Below are positions 4,943-6,238 of a DNA stretch of 6,238 nt, piece by piece (the first letter of the stretch is position 1; each line of letters opens with the position of its first letter). The translations under genes and the position numbers were made by a program. The stretch comes from Promethearchaeota archaeon (GTDB taxonomy: Archaea > Asgardarchaeota > Lokiarchaeia > Sigynarchaeales > SOKP01). The notes below the pieces were generated by a model, which saw nothing but the letters and a program-made list of their open reading frames with translations, searched no databases and was not told the origin of the DNA. The stretch covers positions 1-6,238 of the forward strand of contig JAHLWJ010000268.1 in assembly GCA_019057975.1 (NCBI GenBank). The letters run 5' to 3'.

Positions 4943-6238
4943 TGAAGATAATGATATCATTTCCCCCACTTGTGGGAGAAGGTTGTCCAATGTTAGGACA
5001 GAATAGGCAATTTCAATGGTTTCACAATCCATCTTTCATTTATCCAATGGTACCTGCATCAGCTGCAACAATATTGAAACAGAAAGGTCATAATGTAATC
5101 TGGAATGATTGTATTGCAGAAAATTGGGATTATGAAAAATTTATGAAATTTTATGCTGAACAAAGACCTGACTTGATTTCTATTGAAACTAAAACTCCTG
5201 TGATTAAACAGCACTGGAAGATAATAAACAAACTAAAAGAAATTTGTCCCAATGGAATTATTGTTTTAATGGGTGATCATGTAACTGCATTTCCATTAGA
5301 GTCAATGGAAAAATGCCAGGTTGATTATGTTATAACTGGGGGAGATTACGATTTCTTGTTAGCTGAAATAGTAGATTATATAGAAGAAACCAGTGATGAA
5401 TTACCAAAAGGTATATGGTATAGACAAAATAAAAAGATAAAAAATACAGGAGTTTTTGAACTTAAAAATGATTTGAATTCACTTCCCTTTATAGATAGGG
5501 ATTTAACTAAATGGTATCTTTATGGTGAAAGGTTATATAAAAGAGAACCGTTTACTTACACGATGGTTGGTAGGGATTGTCCATATGGAAAATGCACTTT
5601 CTGTTCATGGACTACACTATACCCCAAATTTAGAACAAGATCACCAGAGAGTTTAATAGATGAGATTGGAATTTTAATCGAAAGATATAATATAAGAGAG
5701 ATATTTGATGATACAGGTACTTTCCCATCAGGTGTTTGGCTTAAAAGATTCTGTGAAGGTATGATAGAAAGGGGATATAACAAAAAAATAATTGTTGACT
5801 GTAATTTTAGATTTGATTACCTGACAGAAAAAAGAGCTAAGATGATGAAAGAAGCAGGATTCAGATTGATGAAATTGGGGTTGGAATCAGCAAGTCAAAA
5901 AACCTTAGATAAGTTAAGAAAGAATAATACAGTTGACCAAATAAAAGAGGGTTGCAAAATAGCTAAAGATGCAGGATTGGATGTTCACCTAACTATAATG
6001 GTTGGTTTTCCCTGGGAGACAAAAGAAGATGCTTTAAAAACATTAGAGTTGGGTTATGATCTAATGAAATCAGGTTTAGCAGATATGCTTCAGTCAACCA
6101 TAGTCATTCCCTATCCAGGCACAGCTTTATATCAGCAGTCAGTAGAAAATGATTGGTTTTTGATAAAACCGGATGAATATGAGAAATTTGACATGACAAC
6201 TCAAATTTTGAAAACAGTTGATATGACACCTGACGAGG
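4942..6238 (+). CDS. B12-binding-domain radical SAM protein (3' end cut by window edge)
   Basis: My translation gives 432 codons from the ATG at 4942 to the right edge, without a stop. Residues 1-150 match the cobalamin-binding-type Rossmann domain of class B radical SAM enzymes: ISFPPL (5-10), YPMVPASAATILKQKGHNV (34-52), IVLMGDHVTAFP (107-118, in place of the usual GGxHxT) and DYVITGGDYDFL (128-139). As usual in this group there is no DxHxxG histidine motif. The radical SAM core begins at VGRDCPYGKCTFCSW (209-223), with C213, C218 and C221 as predicted [4Fe-4S] ligands. The spacing is CX4CX2C rather than CX3CX2C. Further core landmarks are FDDTGTFPS (255-263), KLGLESASQKTLDKL (311-325), IMVGFPWET (352-360) and VIPYPGTALY (388-397). 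Relatives do SAM-dependent methylation or ring chemistry; this substrate is unknown. Overlap with the upstream GT2 stop (TAATG) and a GAGG about 11 nt before the ATG support the start and point to a role in the same glycan or lipid pathway. Confidence 0.92.
   Translation, partial: MKIMISFPPLVGEGCPMLGQNRQFQWFHNPSFIYPMVPASAATILKQKGHNVIWNDCIAENWDYEKFMKFYAEQRPDLISIETKTPVIKQHWKIINKLKEICPNGIIVLMGDHVTAFPLESMEKCQVDYVITGGDYDFLLAEIVDYIEETSDELPKGIWYRQNKKIKNTGVFELKNDLNSLPFIDRDLTKWYLYGERLYKREPFTYTMVGRDCPYGKCTFCSWTTLYPKFRTRSPESLIDEIGILIERYNIREIFDDTGTFPSGVWLKRFCEGMIERGYNKKIIVDCNFRFDYLTEKRAKMMKEAGFRLMKLGLESASQKTLDKLRKNNTVDQIKEGCKIAKDAGLDVHLTIMVGFPWETKEDALKTLELGYDLMKSGLADMLQSTIVIPYPGTALYQQSVENDWFLIKPDEYEKFDMTTQILKTVDMTPDE

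Noticed and set aside
5556..5783. A 75-codon minus-strand open frame
   Set aside because: It is antisense to the radical SAM cysteine-motif region, which is unmistakably coding on the plus strand. It has no motif or initiation signal of its own.

Overview
The window is a very AT-rich, gene-dense stretch (GC well below 35% by eye) of a polysaccharide or glycoconjugate biosynthesis locus. Five glycosyltransferase genes fill about three quarters of it, and a sixth gene encodes a cobalamin-binding-type radical SAM enzyme. Coding style is ATA- and AGA/AGG-rich, with recognisable Shine-Dalgarno sequences (AAGGA, AAAGGA, AAAGGGA) and one TTG start. This fits a low-GC bacterium; an archaeon cannot be excluded. 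No taxon-specific marker is present, so I do not name an organism.

Layout. The left part (1-3618) is a minus-strand series. In transcription order it holds a polyprenol-phosphate-sugar-synthase-like GT2 (3618-2875, TTG start), a 230-nt gap containing a decayed fragment of a GT4 glycosyltransferase (2848-2660), a GT2 (2644-1814), a GT4 (1795-614), and a rhamnosyltransferase-like GT2 (610-1) cut by the window edge. The last three are separated by only 18 and 3 nt and look like one operon. The right part is on the plus strand: a membrane-anchored GT2 (3992-4942) whose stop codon overlaps the start of a B12-binding radical SAM gene (4942 to the window end, partial). Between the two groups lies a 373-nt divergent intergenic region (3619-3991). 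It has candidate promoters for both directions and, on the minus strand, a 55-codon start-less open frame that may be the 3' remnant of another gene.

How the genes may work together (inference): the DPM-like enzyme would load a sugar onto a polyprenyl phosphate. The GT4 and GT2 enzymes would extend a glycan at the cytoplasmic face of the membrane. The radical SAM protein, translationally coupled to a GT, is a candidate modifier (for example a methylase) of the glycan or lipid. The exact chemistry of any of these enzymes cannot be read from sequence. The most notable points are the two gene remnants next to intact glycosyltransferases, which suggest modular gene turnover, and the radical SAM enzyme's CX4CX2C cluster motif.
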